A stretch of 64,000 nucleotides of DNA from Bacteroidota bacterium (GTDB lineage: Bacteria; Bacteroidota; Bacteroidia; Bacteroidales; Paludibacteraceae). The notes under the pieces were generated by a model that was given only the letters and a program-made list of their open reading frames with translations, made no database searches and was not told the DNA's origin. A program made the translations under genes and the position numbers. The DNA is taken from contig JAEWAN010000032.1 in assembly GCA_023391625.1 (NCBI GenBank), positions 1 to 64,000 on the forward strand, given 5' to 3'. Each line of letters begins with the position of its first letter. Position 1 is the stretch's first letter. This document shows, in pieces, positions 36,250 to 46,362 of this stretch.

Positions 36250-36903
36250 ATGAAAAAACTTATTGTTCCCTATATAGAATCATTAAACGACATCGGAATA
36301 GAGCGTACCGGCGACATACTGGAAGAAAAAGGCAAACGGGAAGCTCTGGACGAGCTGAACTGGGCTAAAGACTTTCCCTATCGCCCTATAACTACATTTA
36401 ACATTGGATATAGTAAAGATGCGCTTTATATCAAATATGATGTACACGGAAGTATGCTGAGAGCCATATATGTAAACGATCAGGATCCTGTGTATCAAGA
36501 CAGCAGTGTTGAATTTTTCTGTAAAAAACCGGGGGACGATTATTATATGAATTTTGAATTCAACTGTATAGGTACCTGCCTTGCAAAAAAAAGAAAAGGA
36601 CGGCACGAAGAAGTCACCCCTCTTACACCGGAAGAATTGGCCGATATAGAAAGATTCTCTGCGTTAGGACGCCGGGCATTTAAAGAAATTGAAGGCATGT
36701 TTACATGGGATCTGATTATAAAGATACCTTTTCACATCCTGCAAATAGATAAAGACAATTTACCGGAAAAACTATTGGGTAATTTTTACAAGTGTGCCGA
36801 CGCTACCGGATCGCCTCACTACCTAAGCTGGACTCCGGTAAAAACCCCGAAACCGGATTTCCATCGTCCGGAATTTTTTGGGGAAATTTATTTTGAAAAA
36901 TAA
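36250..36903 (+). CDS. CBM9/DOMON-like domain protein
   Basis: A 217-residue protein resembling the family-9-like carbohydrate-binding proteins of Bacteroidota. The beta-sandwich pattern includes TFNIGYSKDALYIKYDVHG, then QDSSVEFFCKKPGDDYYMNF and EFNCIGTC. The end YLSWTPVKTPKPDFHRPEFF is conserved in the family. No signal peptide is visible, so it may be cytoplasmic. It could bind a sugar or heme-like ligand; the specificity is unknown. The gene ends at a long terminator shared with the convergent acyltransferase gene. Confidence 0.72.
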   Translation: MKKLIVPYIESLNDIGIERTGDILEEKGKREALDELNWAKDFPYRPITTFNIGYSKDALYIKYDVHGSMLRAIYVNDQDPVYQDSSVEFFCKKPGDDYYMNFEFNCIGTCLAKKRKGRHEEVTPLTPEELADIERFSALGRRAFKEIEGMFTWDLIIKIPFHILQIDKDNLPEKLLGNFYKCADATGSPHYLSWTPVKTPKPDFHRPEFFGEIYFEK

Positions 36904-36917
36904 AGAAAAACCATATA

Positions 36918-36960
36918 AAAAATAAAGCTCTAAAACGAATCATTTTAGAGCTTTATTTTT
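36918..36960. terminator. Bidirectional terminator between CBM9-like and acyltransferase genes
   Basis: An 18-bp perfect stem (36918-36935 with 36943-36960) beginning with A5 and ending with T5, ideal for stopping both converging transcripts. Confidence 0.85.
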
Positions 36961-36974
36961 GTTTTGTCCACTAT

Positions 36975-38321
36975 TTATAGTTGTACCAATGCAATTATAT
37001 CTTTTCTTGCTTTCTGCAAATTAGCAATTTGTTTTTTCTTACTTAACCTCAACAGACAGTATCTGACATTCTGAACAAATTTTCCTGCACAAGTATACCA
37101 GATATAACTCAATTTTCCTAAAAAGAACTGAGCCACAGCAAATATCGGTACGGCCCACCACGGAGTCGGAGAGAAAATAGCAAATAATATCGTTTGGATA
37201 AAATAAAACAACGGGAATAAAATAACTCCTCCCAACACATAGTCAAACGAGCTAAAGAAACCGTCATATTTAACTCCCATCTTTTTACGAATGAAAGGAG
37301 GCAAAAAGAAAGGAAACATATTTAAAATAAAACCCGTAACAAAAACAGGCAAAGTAAGCAACAGCAATAAGAAACCAAAAATTATTTTAAATGCTCCCCA
37401 TGGTTTTTCCTGTACAGACACAGGAATATGCAACGCGGCATCTTCCCGATGATATTCGGCATATACCTTATCCAAAATTTCCATTTTATCCGGCTCTTCA
37501 TTTTCCATCCGCACCAGATATTCTCCTATTTTGCGACGGGCTATCAAGCGGTCTCCCTCCGTATTCTTCAAACCGAGCTGCCGGACAGCATCCGTATTTG
37601 AAACTTCCATCACTTTTTCAAAACAATCATACCGGGTTTCCGTTGCCAGGTCCACCGTGATATTATGCAATTCTTTCTTAAAACGGGCTCTTAATTCATT
37701 GATAGCAACAGCCGGATTTTCTTTATACAGGTCCATGTATTCCGATACCGGAATAGGATTTCCAAATTCCACAATCACGTTAGCCCCAAATTTTACCCGG
37801 TCTGAATAGTCAAGACCTACCGGAATAATATTAACACCGGGAGCATTACCATATTTCTCCTGTGCAGAAAAAGCGACACGAAACAAACCTTTCATCATCG
37901 GCCGTAACTTGCGCTGATCTCCCTGGCTGCCTTCCGGCATAATACATAAAGCATTCTTCTCGTCCAACACCTCCTGAGCAGCAGCAAAAGTTTCATTATT
38001 TTTTCCCAGGTTTTCTATCCCGTCACGCATACGGAAAGCCGGAAGTATTTTAAGAAAACGTAATATTTTTGCAGCCGTCTTATTTTTAAATATATCAGAA
38101 CGTGCCAGGAATACATTGGAAAGTTTCTTAGGAGTCGCTGTAAGAATAACCAAAGCATCCATCAACGCATTCAAATGATTCGGTCCAAAGACCACCGGAC
38201 CTTCCGAAGGTATGTTTTTTTTGCCTAAAACAATAAATTTGCTATAAAAATGCCGGAAAGACCAAGTCACATACAAACGTCCCATACGGTAGGAACGGGT
38301 TAAATCGTATATTTTAGACAT
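36975..38321 (-). CDS. PlsC-type glycerol-phosphate acyltransferase-like membrane protein
   Basis: A 448-residue protein with a PlsC-family acyltransferase domain. The NHxxxxD motif is NHLNALMD (about 48-55), followed by LKILPAFRMRDGIENL and the substrate motif PEGSQGD (about 128-134). Two or three hydrophobic stretches near 315-400 (FKIIFGFLLLLLTLPVFVTG and later ones) anchor it in the membrane. It is longer than a simple 1-acyl-glycerol-3-phosphate acyltransferase, so it may acylate another phospholipid or glycolipid. It is a single minus-strand gene. Confidence 0.82.
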   Translation of the reverse strand: MSKIYDLTRSYRMGRLYVTWSFRHFYSKFIVLGKKNIPSEGPVVFGPNHLNALMDALVILTATPKKLSNVFLARSDIFKNKTAAKILRFLKILPAFRMRDGIENLGKNNETFAAAQEVLDEKNALCIMPEGSQGDQRKLRPMMKGLFRVAFSAQEKYGNAPGVNIIPVGLDYSDRVKFGANVIVEFGNPIPVSEYMDLYKENPAVAINELRARFKKELHNITVDLATETRYDCFEKVMEVSNTDAVRQLGLKNTEGDRLIARRKIGEYLVRMENEEPDKMEILDKVYAEYHREDAALHIPVSVQEKPWGAFKIIFGFLLLLLTLPVFVTGFILNMFPFFLPPFIRKKMGVKYDGFFSSFDYVLGGVILFPLFYFIQTILFAIFSPTPWWAVPIFAVAQFFLGKLSYIWYTCAGKFVQNVRYCLLRLSKKKQIANLQKARKDIIALVQL

Positions 38322-38656
38322 AATATCATCATTTTAAATCATTACTAAAATTCTGTGCAAAAATATAAAAATATATCAACACTGATACCCAACCTTAAAG
38401 AGCAAAGAAACAGCTTTCACCGAAAAGAGAAATGTAACCTCATCAAAGTAAAACTAAAAATATCATATTTAACTAAATAACAATCATTTAATTATTCGGA
38501 ACACATTCTCAGCCCAATTTTTAGGGATTTCAATATTTTTTCTTGTTAATCCAAAAGTTTTTTGACGGCAAAACAATAAGTTCATAACTTTATCTATTGA
38601 AATACAAGTAAAATAACTATTTTTGTGTCTAATTTATTCACAGGTTATTTTTGAAC
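38322..38656. other. Divergent AT-rich intergenic region
   Basis: No gene is seen between the divergent acyltransferase and cyclophilin genes. A possible cyclophilin promoter is TTG at 38597-38599 with TATTTTTG at 38618-38625 (18-base spacer, slightly short). Nothing else stands out. Confidence 0.5.
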
Positions 38657-39484
38657 ATGAAAAAACAAGTTATTATCAGTCTAATATTTTTTATAGGATC
38701 AATTATTATGTGCGAATCATGCAACGCTAAAAAAGAAGCAGAAGTAAAAGTAAAATTCCAGACTACAGAAGGTGATATTACTGTAAAATTATATAACGAA
38801 ACTCCGTTACATCGGGACAATTTTCTAAAGTTGGTTGACGAAGGTTTTTACGACGGAACGTTATTTCACAGGGTTATTGCAGACTTCATGATACAAGCCG
38901 GCGACCCCAATTCTAAAAATGCCAAACCCAACCAGTCATTAGGCAGTGGAGATGTGGGGTACACCGTACCGGCAGAATTTGTATATCCGAAATACTTCCA
39001 TAAAAAAGGAGCTTTGGCGGCAGCTCGTCAAGGCGACCAGGTAAATCCGGAGAGAGCCTCATCCGGTTGCCAGTTCTATATTGTAGTAGGACAACCGTTT
39101 GCTAAAGAACAACTGGACGGTATGGAAAAAAACATACAGCATAACGAAGAAGCAGTTCTATTCCAACAAATAGTACAAACCAAACGGGATGAAATTAGAA
39201 AACTACAGGCCGAAGGCAACAAAGACGGACTGGATAAAATGCGTGATTCTATTTTAGTGGAAGTAAGAAAAGAAATCGGAGACAACATTTTTAAATTCAC
39301 TCCGGAACAACGTGAATGCTATACAACGTTAGGCGGAACTCCTCACCTGGACAACCAATATACCGTTTTCGGAGAAGTTGTAAACGGAATGGATATCGTA
39401 GAAAAAATTTCCGAAACCAAAACCGGACAAATGGACCGACCGGTGAAAGACATACGGATTATCAAAGCGACACGGGAAAAATAA
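38657..39484 (+). CDS. Cyclophilin-type peptidyl-prolyl isomerase, exported
   Basis: A 275-residue cyclophilin. I choose the ATG at 38657; a TTG six bases upstream is an unlikely start. An N-terminal hydrophobic segment ending in MCESCNAKK suggests a signal peptide, possibly of a lipoprotein. The domain shows FQTTEGDITVKLYNETPLHR, DGTLFHRVIADFMIQAGDP and GCQFYIVVGQPF. An insert of about 70 charged residues (from KEQLDGMEKNIQ to FTPEQREC) splits the fold, and QYTVFGEVVNGMDIVEKI follows. Such inserts are common in Bacteroidota cyclophilins. It probably assists folding in the periplasm. Confidence 0.88.
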   Translation: MKKQVIISLIFFIGSIIMCESCNAKKEAEVKVKFQTTEGDITVKLYNETPLHRDNFLKLVDEGFYDGTLFHRVIADFMIQAGDPNSKNAKPNQSLGSGDVGYTVPAEFVYPKYFHKKGALAAARQGDQVNPERASSGCQFYIVVGQPFAKEQLDGMEKNIQHNEEAVLFQQIVQTKRDEIRKLQAEGNKDGLDKMRDSILVEVRKEIGDNIFKFTPEQRECYTTLGGTPHLDNQYTVFGEVVNGMDIVEKISETKTGQMDRPVKDIRIIKATREK

Positions 39485-39635
39485 TTTCGTAAGCTTATAA
39501 CTACCACATAATACCAACCGGATAAAAAGCAGGTCATACAAACTTCCTGAAATAAAATCCGGTTAGTATTTTTTTATAAAACAATTATTTCTTATTCCTT
39601 TCCAATCCTCTGCTTACAAGCAATATTACAATTAT

Positions 39636-40910
39636 ATGAAATTCGAAGAATTAGGACTTTGCGATGATGTGATGGAAGGCCTCCGGGCGATGAACTTTAC
39701 AGAAGCAACTCCAGTACAACAACAGGCCATTCCGGTCATTCTAGACAAAAAGGACGTTATCGCCTGCGCTCAAACAGGAACAGGTAAAACAGCTGCATTT
39801 ATCTTACCTCTACTGCATAACTTGCAAACCTCATCCCAACAATCTGATGGTATCAAAGCAATCATCATGTCCCCTACACGGGAACTGGCACAACAGATAG
39901 ACCAACAAATGGAAGGATTTTCTTATTTTTTACCCTTTTCATCTGTTGCTGTATATGGAGGCAACGATTCCCAGGCATGGGACGTACAAAAACGCGGATT
40001 GCAGAAAGGAGCAGATGTAGTGATAGCAACTCCGGGACGTTTGCTGTCGCACATTAACTTATATGACATTGATTTTTCACAAGTACAATACTTTATTCTG
40101 GACGAAGCCGACCGCATGTTGGATATGGGATTCTACGAAGACATTATGCAGATAGCCAAATCCCTTCCAAAAGAAAGACAAACCATTTTGTTTTCAGCCA
40201 CCATGCCGCCTAAAATCAGGCAACTGGCCAAATCAATCTTACAAGATCCGGAAGAAATCCGGATAGCCATATCCAGACCTCCCGAAACGATTATGCAAAC
40301 GGCTTTTATCTGCTATGAACCACAGAAACCGGCATTAGTCAAACATCTTTTTTCCGCCCAGGAACCTCATAAAGTGATCTTGTTCTCCGGTTCCAAATTA
40401 AAGGTCAAAGAAATAGCCAAAATACTAAAAAGCATGAATTTCTCCGTCGGAGAAATGCACTCAGACCTGGACCAGGCTCAACGAGACCACGTAATGCATG
40501 AATTCCGGAACAACAGGATAAACATACTGGTAGCCACAGACATCGTATCACGCGGGATTGATATAGACGACATCACACTTGTTATTAATTATGATGTTCC
40601 TTACGAAGTAGAAGATTACGTCCACCGGATAGGACGTACGGCACGTGCCGGCGATGAAGGAATGGCCATTACTTTTGTTGGTGTGGATGAACAGCACCGG
40701 TTCAGGCAAATAGAAAAATTTCTGGAAAAAGATATTTATAAAATTCCAATGCCAAGCGAAATAGGCGAAGCTCCGCTTTACGAACCGGAAAAAAACCACG
40801 GATTTAAAAACAAAAGACCGCATGGTAAAAAACCATTCAGAAATAAAGGGAATAACAAGACCGCAAAATCCGGTGAAAAAAGGATTCCCGCTCCGGAAAA
40901 GAAAGACTAA
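39636..40910 (+). CDS. rhlE: DEAD-box RNA helicase, RhlE type
   Basis: A 424-residue ATP-dependent RNA helicase. Q motif in TEATPVQQQAIP, Walker A AQTGTGKT (about 48-55), PTRELAQQ, DEAD motif in ILDEADRMLDMGFYED (about 153), SAT at about 185, and ARGID-like SRGIDIDD with HRIGRTARAGDEG near 330. The C-terminus after 380 is a basic Lys/Arg/Asn/Gly-rich tail typical of RhlE and adds RNA binding. It probably acts in ribosome assembly or RNA turnover. A hairpin with 14-bp arms lies downstream. Confidence 0.88.
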   Translation: MKFEELGLCDDVMEGLRAMNFTEATPVQQQAIPVILDKKDVIACAQTGTGKTAAFILPLLHNLQTSSQQSDGIKAIIMSPTRELAQQIDQQMEGFSYFLPFSSVAVYGGNDSQAWDVQKRGLQKGADVVIATPGRLLSHINLYDIDFSQVQYFILDEADRMLDMGFYEDIMQIAKSLPKERQTILFSATMPPKIRQLAKSILQDPEEIRIAISRPPETIMQTAFICYEPQKPALVKHLFSAQEPHKVILFSGSKLKVKEIAKILKSMNFSVGEMHSDLDQAQRDHVMHEFRNNRINILVATDIVSRGIDIDDITLVINYDVPYEVEDYVHRIGRTARAGDEGMAITFVGVDEQHRFRQIEKFLEKDIYKIPMPSEIGEAPLYEPEKNHGFKNKRPHGKKPFRNKGNNKTAKSGEKRIPAPEKKD

Positions 40911-40937
40911 AACCGGAGAATAGCCAACCCTCACTTC

Positions 40938-40983
40938 AAAGCATTTCTTTTAACTAAAATTCCGGAGAAAAAAGAAATGCTTT
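40938..40983 (+). terminator. Hairpin after rhlE
   Basis: A 14-bp perfect stem (40938-40951 with 40970-40983), 18-base loop, 27 bases after the rhlE stop. Short T run within the 3' arm only. Confidence 0.6.
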
Positions 40984-41097
40984 GCCTTATAAAAGAAACT
41001 CTTTCGTTAAAAGATTTAAGAAAATAACGCCAAATCCCTACTACTAAAGAGGAATCATACAAGCGTTAAGTTAGTCATGTAAAAAATAATAAAAAAG

Positions 41098-41129
41098 TTT
41101 GGTTGTTCGGAAATAAAGTTCTAAGTTTA
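41098..41129 (+). promoter_or_regulatory. Promoter of the small DNA-binding protein gene
   Basis: TTTG at 41098-41101, a 20-base spacer and TAAGTTTA at 41122-41129 (one mismatch to TAnnTTTG) fit the Bacteroidota consensus, about 50 bases before the ATG. Confidence 0.55.
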
Positions 41130-41181
41130 TAGCACATAAAAAAAGAACCATAACAGTATTAACCATCTAATCAATAAAATC

Positions 41182-41445
41182 ATGACTAGAACAATCACAT
41201 TTAACGAATTGCGCAAAATCAAAGATGCGCTTCCAAGTGGCAGTATGGCTAAAATAGCCAATGAACTTGGTCTGGAAATTGATACCGTTCGCAATTATTT
41301 TGGAGGTTCTAACTACCGGGCCGGACAAAGTGCAGGTGTACATATAGAACCGGGGCCTGACGGAGGCTTAGTTATGCTTGACGATACACAAATTCTGGAT
41401 TTAGCAAACAAGATGATTGAAGAGTTGGAACTTACAGTACAATAA
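41182..41445 (+). CDS. Small HTH DNA-binding protein
   Basis: An 87-residue cytoplasmic protein conserved in Bacteroidales. The first half looks like a helix-turn-helix (SGSMAKIANELGLEIDTVRN, about 19-38) followed by YFGGSNYRAGQSAGVHIEPG. The second half, DDTQILDLANKMIEEL, is one helix that may serve for dimer formation. It is likely a nucleoid-associated or regulatory protein; the targets are unknown. It is a single-gene unit with its own promoter and a strong terminator, which suggests high expression. Confidence 0.7.
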   Translation: MTRTITFNELRKIKDALPSGSMAKIANELGLEIDTVRNYFGGSNYRAGQSAGVHIEPGPDGGLVMLDDTQILDLANKMIEELELTVQ

Positions 41446-41456
41446 CAAAAAAATAC

Positions 41457-41494
41457 AAAAACGGGTTGATCTGAATACAGGTCAACCCGTTTTT
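41457..41494 (+). terminator. Terminator after the small DNA-binding gene
   Basis: A 13-bp perfect stem (41457-41469 with 41482-41494) followed by GTTTTC, 11 bases after the stop. Confidence 0.8.
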
Positions 41495-41668
41495 GTTTTC
41501 CCCCTACCCGACTAAACTCTTTCTTTAAAAACATTCCCGCCCTAAGAACAACAATATTCAGTCACGACATAACTATCAAAAAAAAAGCCCAATTCACCTA
41601 CGGAGAAGCATTTTGTCTACCAACAATCAAAATAATTAGAAAAATTCCAAATTAACTACTCAATTAAT

Positions 41669-41699
41669 TGCATAAAGAAATAAAAAGTAGTAATTTTGC
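41669..41699 (+). promoter_or_regulatory. Promoter of the carA-carB fusion gene
   Basis: TTG at 41669-41671, a 20-base spacer and TAATTTTG at 41692-41699 are a near-perfect promoter. The predicted start is near 41706, which supports the ATG at 41748 as the real start. Confidence 0.75.
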
Positions 41700-41747
41700 A
41701 CCAATTTGGACTTTAGGTCCGGAAGTATACTTTTACTACATATTTAT

Positions 41748-44700
41748 ATGCAAAATTACAAAACACTCCACCTCGTTTTAGAAGACGGAACAATTTTTAA
41801 AGGGAAATCATTTGGATATGAAAAGCCCGTTGCCGGAGAGGTAGTTTTTAACACTGCCATGGTAGGATATCCGGAAAGTTTAACCGACCCTTCCTACTGC
41901 GGTCAGATTTTAGCCCTCACCTTTCCATTAGTCGGAAACTATGGAGTCCCGGAAGACAGGACTGAAAAAAACGGTCTTTCCACTTTTTACGAATCGGAAA
42001 AAATTCAGGCAAGCGGCTTGATTATTTCCGATTTTTCTTTTGAATACAGTCACTGGAATGCCCGAAAAAGTTTGAGCGATTGGCTAAAAGAGAACAAGGT
42101 TCCCGGTATATTCGGAATAGACACGCGCGAACTGACCAAAATGGTACGCGAAAAAGGAACAATGAAAGGAAAACTCGTTTTTCCTGACGGAGAGGATATA
42201 CCGTTTGTCAATCCGGACGATGAAAATCAGGTTGCAAAAGCCAGCTGTAAAGAAATAATTACTTACGGCAACGGTAAACACCGGATCGTACTGGTGGACT
42301 GCGGCACGAAAGACAATATCATCCGCTGCTTATTGAAAAGAGATACCACCGTTGTCCGTGTTCCCTGGGACTATAACTTCAACCAACTGGACTTCGACGG
42401 CCTGTTCATTTCCAACGGACCCGGCGACCCGGCCTATTGTGAAGTTACCGTAAATAACATACGGAAAACGATGGAAACCGGAAAGCCTATTTTTGGTATC
42501 TGCATGGGTAACCAACTGCTTTCACTGGCAGGAGGTGCTAAAACATACAAATTAAAATACGGTCACCGCAGCCATAACCAACCTGTTTTGCTTGCCGGAA
42601 CCAACCGGGCATTCATTACCTCACAGAATCATGGTTTCGCGGTGGACAACGCAACCCTTAGCGACGAATGGACTCCGTTATTCGTCAATATGAATGACGG
42701 CACAAACGAAGGAATACGCCACAAAACCAAACCCTGGTTTTCCGCACAATTCCACCCGGAAGCGGCTTCCGGCCCTACCGATACGGAATTTCTCTTTGAC
42801 GTGTACATTCGGGTATTGGAAAAACAGCAGAAATCAATACCGGAATTAATAGAAGAAGAACTGGATTCCCGTCTGAAAACCAAACATTCCTACCAGGCCG
42901 ATGATAAAGGAGAAATAAAAAAAGTACTGGTACTCGGTTCCGGAGCCTTGAAAATCGGTGAAGCAGGAGAATTTGATTATTCCGGATCCCAGGCTTTAAA
43001 AGCTCTGAAAGAGGAAGGTATTCAAACGGTATTGATCAATCCAAACATAGCTACCATACAAACCTCCGAAGGTATTGCCGACAAAATATATTTCCTGCCG
43101 GTAACGCCTGAGTTTGTGGAACGTGTAATTGAAAAAGAACGCCCGAACGGTGTTTTCCTGTCGTTTGGCGGACAAACAGCCTTGAACTGCGGTGTTGCCT
43201 TATATAAAGCCGGAGTATTTGAGAAATACAATGTAAAAGTACTTGGTACCCCGATTCAATCTGTCATTGATACGGAGGACCGTGAGATATTCAACCAGAA
43301 ACTTTCTGAAATCGGTGTCAACTACATCAAGAGTGAGGCTGTAACCAATCTGCAGGATGCCGTCAAAGCCGCCAACGAACTGGGCTACCCAGTAATAGTA
43401 CGCGCTGCATATGCACTGGGAGGACTGGGCAGCGGATTCTGCGACAATGACGAAGAATTAAAAACATTAGTGGAAAAAGCCTTTTCCTACTCCCCTCAGG
43501 TATTGGTGGAAAAATCGTTAAAGGGATGGAAAGAAATTGAATACGAAGTTGTGCGCGATAAGTATGACAATTGTATCACCGTTTGTAATATGGAAAACTT
43601 CGACCCGCTCGGAATTCATACGGGTGAAAGTATCGTAGTCGCCCCATCGCAAACCCTGACCAATTACGAGTACCATAAATTGCGTGAGCTGGCTATCCGT
43701 ATAATCCGCCACATCGGAGTAGTAGGCGAATGCAACGTACAATATGCTTTTGATCCTGTATCCGAAGATTATCGGGTTATCGAAGTGAACGCACGCCTCA
43801 GCCGTTCTTCTGCCCTGGCCTCCAAAGCGACCGGTTATCCCCTTGCTTTTGTAGCAGCCAAATTAGGCCTGGGATACGGACTGCCGGAACTGAAAAACTC
43901 CGTTACCAAAGAAACCTCCGCTTTCTTTGAGCCTGCATTAGACTACATCGTATGTAAGATACCTCGCTGGGATTTGGGTAAATTCCACGGCGTGTCACGC
44001 CTATTAGGCAGCAGTATGAAGTCGGTAGGCGAAATCATGGCCATCGGACGTACGTTTGAAGAAGTCATTCAGAAAGGACTACGTATGACGGGACTGGGAA
44101 TGCACGGTTTTGTTGCCAACAAAGATCTTTTTGTTGAAGATCTGGACGGCGCTCTGTCCAAACCGACCGATAAACGGATATTCTATCTTGCACAAGCTTT
44201 AAATGAAGGTTACAGTGTGGACAAACTGCATGACCTTACCCATATAGACCGTTGGTTCCTTTATAAATTGCAGCGTATCATGGCTCTAAGCAATCAATTA
44301 AAGGAATACAACTCTCTTCCTGAATTACCGGACGAACTGCTTAGAACTGTAAAAGAAGCCGGATTCTCCGACTTTCAAATTACCCGTCTGGTAACAAAAT
44401 GCAGCAATGACGATGTGGACGAAATGATAAAACAAACCCGGGCATATCGTAAGGAAAGAGGTATTACACCGGTTGTAAAACAAATTGACACGCTGGCAGC
44501 CGAATATCCGGCACAAACCAACTACCTGTATTTAACATATAGCGGTGTAAGCAGCGATGTAAACTACCTGGGTGACCATCGTTCCGTCATCGTATTAGGA
44601 TCTGGCGCTTACCGGATAGGTTCATCCGTAGAATTTGACTGGTGCGGTGTAAACGCTCTTCAAACCATCCGTAAGGAGGGATTACGTTCCGTTATGATAA

Positions 44701-46121
44701 ACTATAACCCGGAAACAGTCTCCACCGATTATGATATGTGTGACCGCCTGTATTTTGACGAGCTCAGCTTCGAACGGGTAATGGATATACATGAACTGGA
44801 AAATCCGATGGGAGTTATTGTATCCACCGGAGGACAAATACCGAACAACCTGGCCGTAAAACTGGATGATGCGAATGTAAAAATACTCGGTACGCAGGCG
44901 GAGGACATAGACCGTGCGGAAGACCGTCACAAATTCTCGTCCATGCTTGACGACCTCGGCATAGACCAACCCAGATGGAAAGAACTGACCACCTTTGACG
45001 ATGTTAAGGACTTTGTTTCTGAAGTAGGTTTCCCGGTTCTGGTACGTCCGTCATATGTACTGTCCGGTGCAGCCATGAACGTATGTTATGACGCTTCACA
45101 ATTGGAAAATTTCCTGAATCTTGCAACTGAGGTATCTAAAAAACATCCGGTTGTCATTTCCGAATTCATGGAACGCTGCAAAGAAATAGAAATCGACGCC
45201 GTAGCCCAGAATGGAGAAATTGTGGTATATGCCATTTCCGAACACGTAGAATTTGCCGGCGTACACTCCGGAGATGCTACCACACAGTTTCCTCCGCAAA
45301 AAATATATGTGGAAACAATACGCAGAATTAAGAACATAGCCCGTCAAATTGCAAAATCGCTGAAAATATCCGGCCCGTTCAATATACAGTTCCTTGCCAA
45401 GGACAACTATATTAAAGTAATTGAATGTAACCTACGTGCTTCACGCAGTTTTCCATTTGTATCCAAAGTTTTGAAAATAAACTTTATTGAACTAGCAACC
45501 AGGGTTATGCTTGGTCAGAAGGTGGAAAAACCGGAAAAATCGGCATTTGACCTGGATTATGTAGGTATCAAAGCGTCGCAGTTCTCCTTCTCACGCCTGC
45601 AACAGGCAGACCCGGTATTGAGCGTGGACATGACCTCAACGGGAGAAGTAGGATGCATAGGCGATGATTTTTCCGAAGCGATATTAAAATCACTACTTTC
45701 CGTAGGGTACAGAATACCTAAAAAGCGGATTATGATTTCATCCGGAACCACCAAATCAAAAGTAGACTTACTGGATGCCTGCAAATTATTACAGGACAAA
45801 GGTTTTGAATTATATGCAACGGCCGGCTCGCAACGATTCCTTGTTGAAAACGGAATAGAAGCCAAGCAGGTATGCTGGCCGGACGAAGGTGGCGAATACA
45901 ATGTAAAAGAAATGATTGCCAACAAAGAGTTTGATTTGGTTATCAACATTCCTAAGAACACTTCACGCAGAGAGCTTACAAACGGCTACCTGATACGTAG
46001 GGGAGCTATTGACTTCAACATTCCATTACTGACTAACGCAAGGTTGGCAAGCGCCTTTATCACGGCATTCTGTAACAAAACAGAAAAAGACATCCTGATA
46101 AAGAGCTGGGATGAATATTAA
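41748..46121 (+). CDS. carAB: Carbamoyl-phosphate synthase, fused small and large subunits
   Basis: A 1457-residue single-chain glutamine-dependent synthase making carbamoyl phosphate for pyrimidines and arginine. I use the ATG at 41748 (MQNYKTLHLVLEDG), because the in-frame TTG at 41706 coincides with the expected transcription start. Residues 1 to about 365 are CarA, with an intact glutaminase triad: Cys252 in FGICMGNQLL and His336/Glu338 in FHPEA. A linker of about 25 residues leads to CarB from about 391 (LVLGSGALKIGEAGEFDYSG). CarB has its two ATP-grasp halves and a C-terminal MGS-like allosteric domain (LQDKGFELYATAGSQRF). The sequence type and the fusion resemble the eukaryotic CPSase of CAD/CPS1 more than E. 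coli CarA plus CarB. A separate CarB paralogue lies at 59256. Confidence 0.92.
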   Translation: MQNYKTLHLVLEDGTIFKGKSFGYEKPVAGEVVFNTAMVGYPESLTDPSYCGQILALTFPLVGNYGVPEDRTEKNGLSTFYESEKIQASGLIISDFSFEYSHWNARKSLSDWLKENKVPGIFGIDTRELTKMVREKGTMKGKLVFPDGEDIPFVNPDDENQVAKASCKEIITYGNGKHRIVLVDCGTKDNIIRCLLKRDTTVVRVPWDYNFNQLDFDGLFISNGPGDPAYCEVTVNNIRKTMETGKPIFGICMGNQLLSLAGGAKTYKLKYGHRSHNQPVLLAGTNRAFITSQNHGFAVDNATLSDEWTPLFVNMNDGTNEGIRHKTKPWFSAQFHPEAASGPTDTEFLFDVYIRVLEKQQKSIPELIEEELDSRLKTKHSYQADDKGEIKKVLVLGSGALKIGEAGEFDYSGSQALKALKEEGIQTVLINPNIATIQTSEGIADKIYFLPVTPEFVERVIEKERPNGVFLSFGGQTALNCGVALYKAGVFEKYNVKVLGTPIQSVIDTEDREIFNQKLSEIGVNYIKSEAVTNLQDAVKAANELGYPVIVRAAYALGGLGSGFCDNDEELKTLVEKAFSYSPQVLVEKSLKGWKEIEYEVVRDKYDNCITVCNMENFDPLGIHTGESIVVAPSQTLTNYEYHKLRELAIRIIRHIGVVGECNVQYAFDPVSEDYRVIEVNARLSRSSALASKATGYPLAFVAAKLGLGYGLPELKNSVTKETSAFFEPALDYIVCKIPRWDLGKFHGVSRLLGSSMKSVGEIMAIGRTFEEVIQKGLRMTGLGMHGFVANKDLFVEDLDGALSKPTDKRIFYLAQALNEGYSVDKLHDLTHIDRWFLYKLQRIMALSNQLKEYNSLPELPDELLRTVKEAGFSDFQITRLVTKCSNDDVDEMIKQTRAYRKERGITPVVKQIDTLAAEYPAQTNYLYLTYSGVSSDVNYLGDHRSVIVLGSGAYRIGSSVEFDWCGVNALQTIRKEGLRSVMINYNPETVSTDYDMCDRLYFDELSFERVMDIHELENPMGVIVSTGGQIPNNLAVKLDDANVKILGTQAEDIDRAEDRHKFSSMLDDLGIDQPRWKELTTFDDVKDFVSEVGFPVLVRPSYVLSGAAMNVCYDASQLENFLNLATEVSKKHPVVISEFMERCKEIEIDAVAQNGEIVVYAISEHVEFAGVHSGDATTQFPPQKIYVETIRRIKNIARQIAKSLKISGPFNIQFLAKDNYIKVIECNLRASRSFPFVSKVLKINFIELATRVMLGQKVEKPEKSAFDLDYVGIKASQFSFSRLQQADPVLSVDMTSTGEVGCIGDDFSEAILKSLLSVGYRIPKKRIMISSGTTKSKVDLLDACKLLQDKGFELYATAGSQRFLVENGIEAKQVCWPDEGGEYNVKEMIANKEFDLVINIPKNTSRRELTNGYLIRRGAIDFNIPLLTNARLASAFITAFCNKTEKDILIKSWDEY

Positions 46122-46140
46122 TAAAAACATGTTTCTATGC

Positions 46141-46177
46141 AGCAAAAAGCGAACTCCTGTTGGGTTCGCTTTTTGCT
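46141..46177 (+). terminator. Terminator after carAB
   Basis: A 14-bp perfect stem (46141-46154 with 46164-46177) followed by a T-rich run, 20 bases after the stop. Confidence 0.85.
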
Positions 46178-46362
46178 TTTTAAATACTACTCCAACCCGA
46201 ACTGACATTCTCCCGAAAAACGGACTAATATCAAAAAAACAACCTGTAACCCATAAATTATAATTCATTTTCACAAAAACTGTAACAGACAAAGAACCTA
46301 TACACCCTATTATTTGTTAAAGATATTATAACTAATGTTTGCACCACATAAACACTTAACCA

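Noticed and set aside
38651..38656. TTG start of the cyclophilin
   Set aside because: The ATG two codons later begins a normal MKK signal peptide.
41706..41747. TTG-started extension of the CarA-CarB fusion
   Set aside because: The predicted transcription start lies at about the same base, and MQNYKTLHL fits the CarA start.
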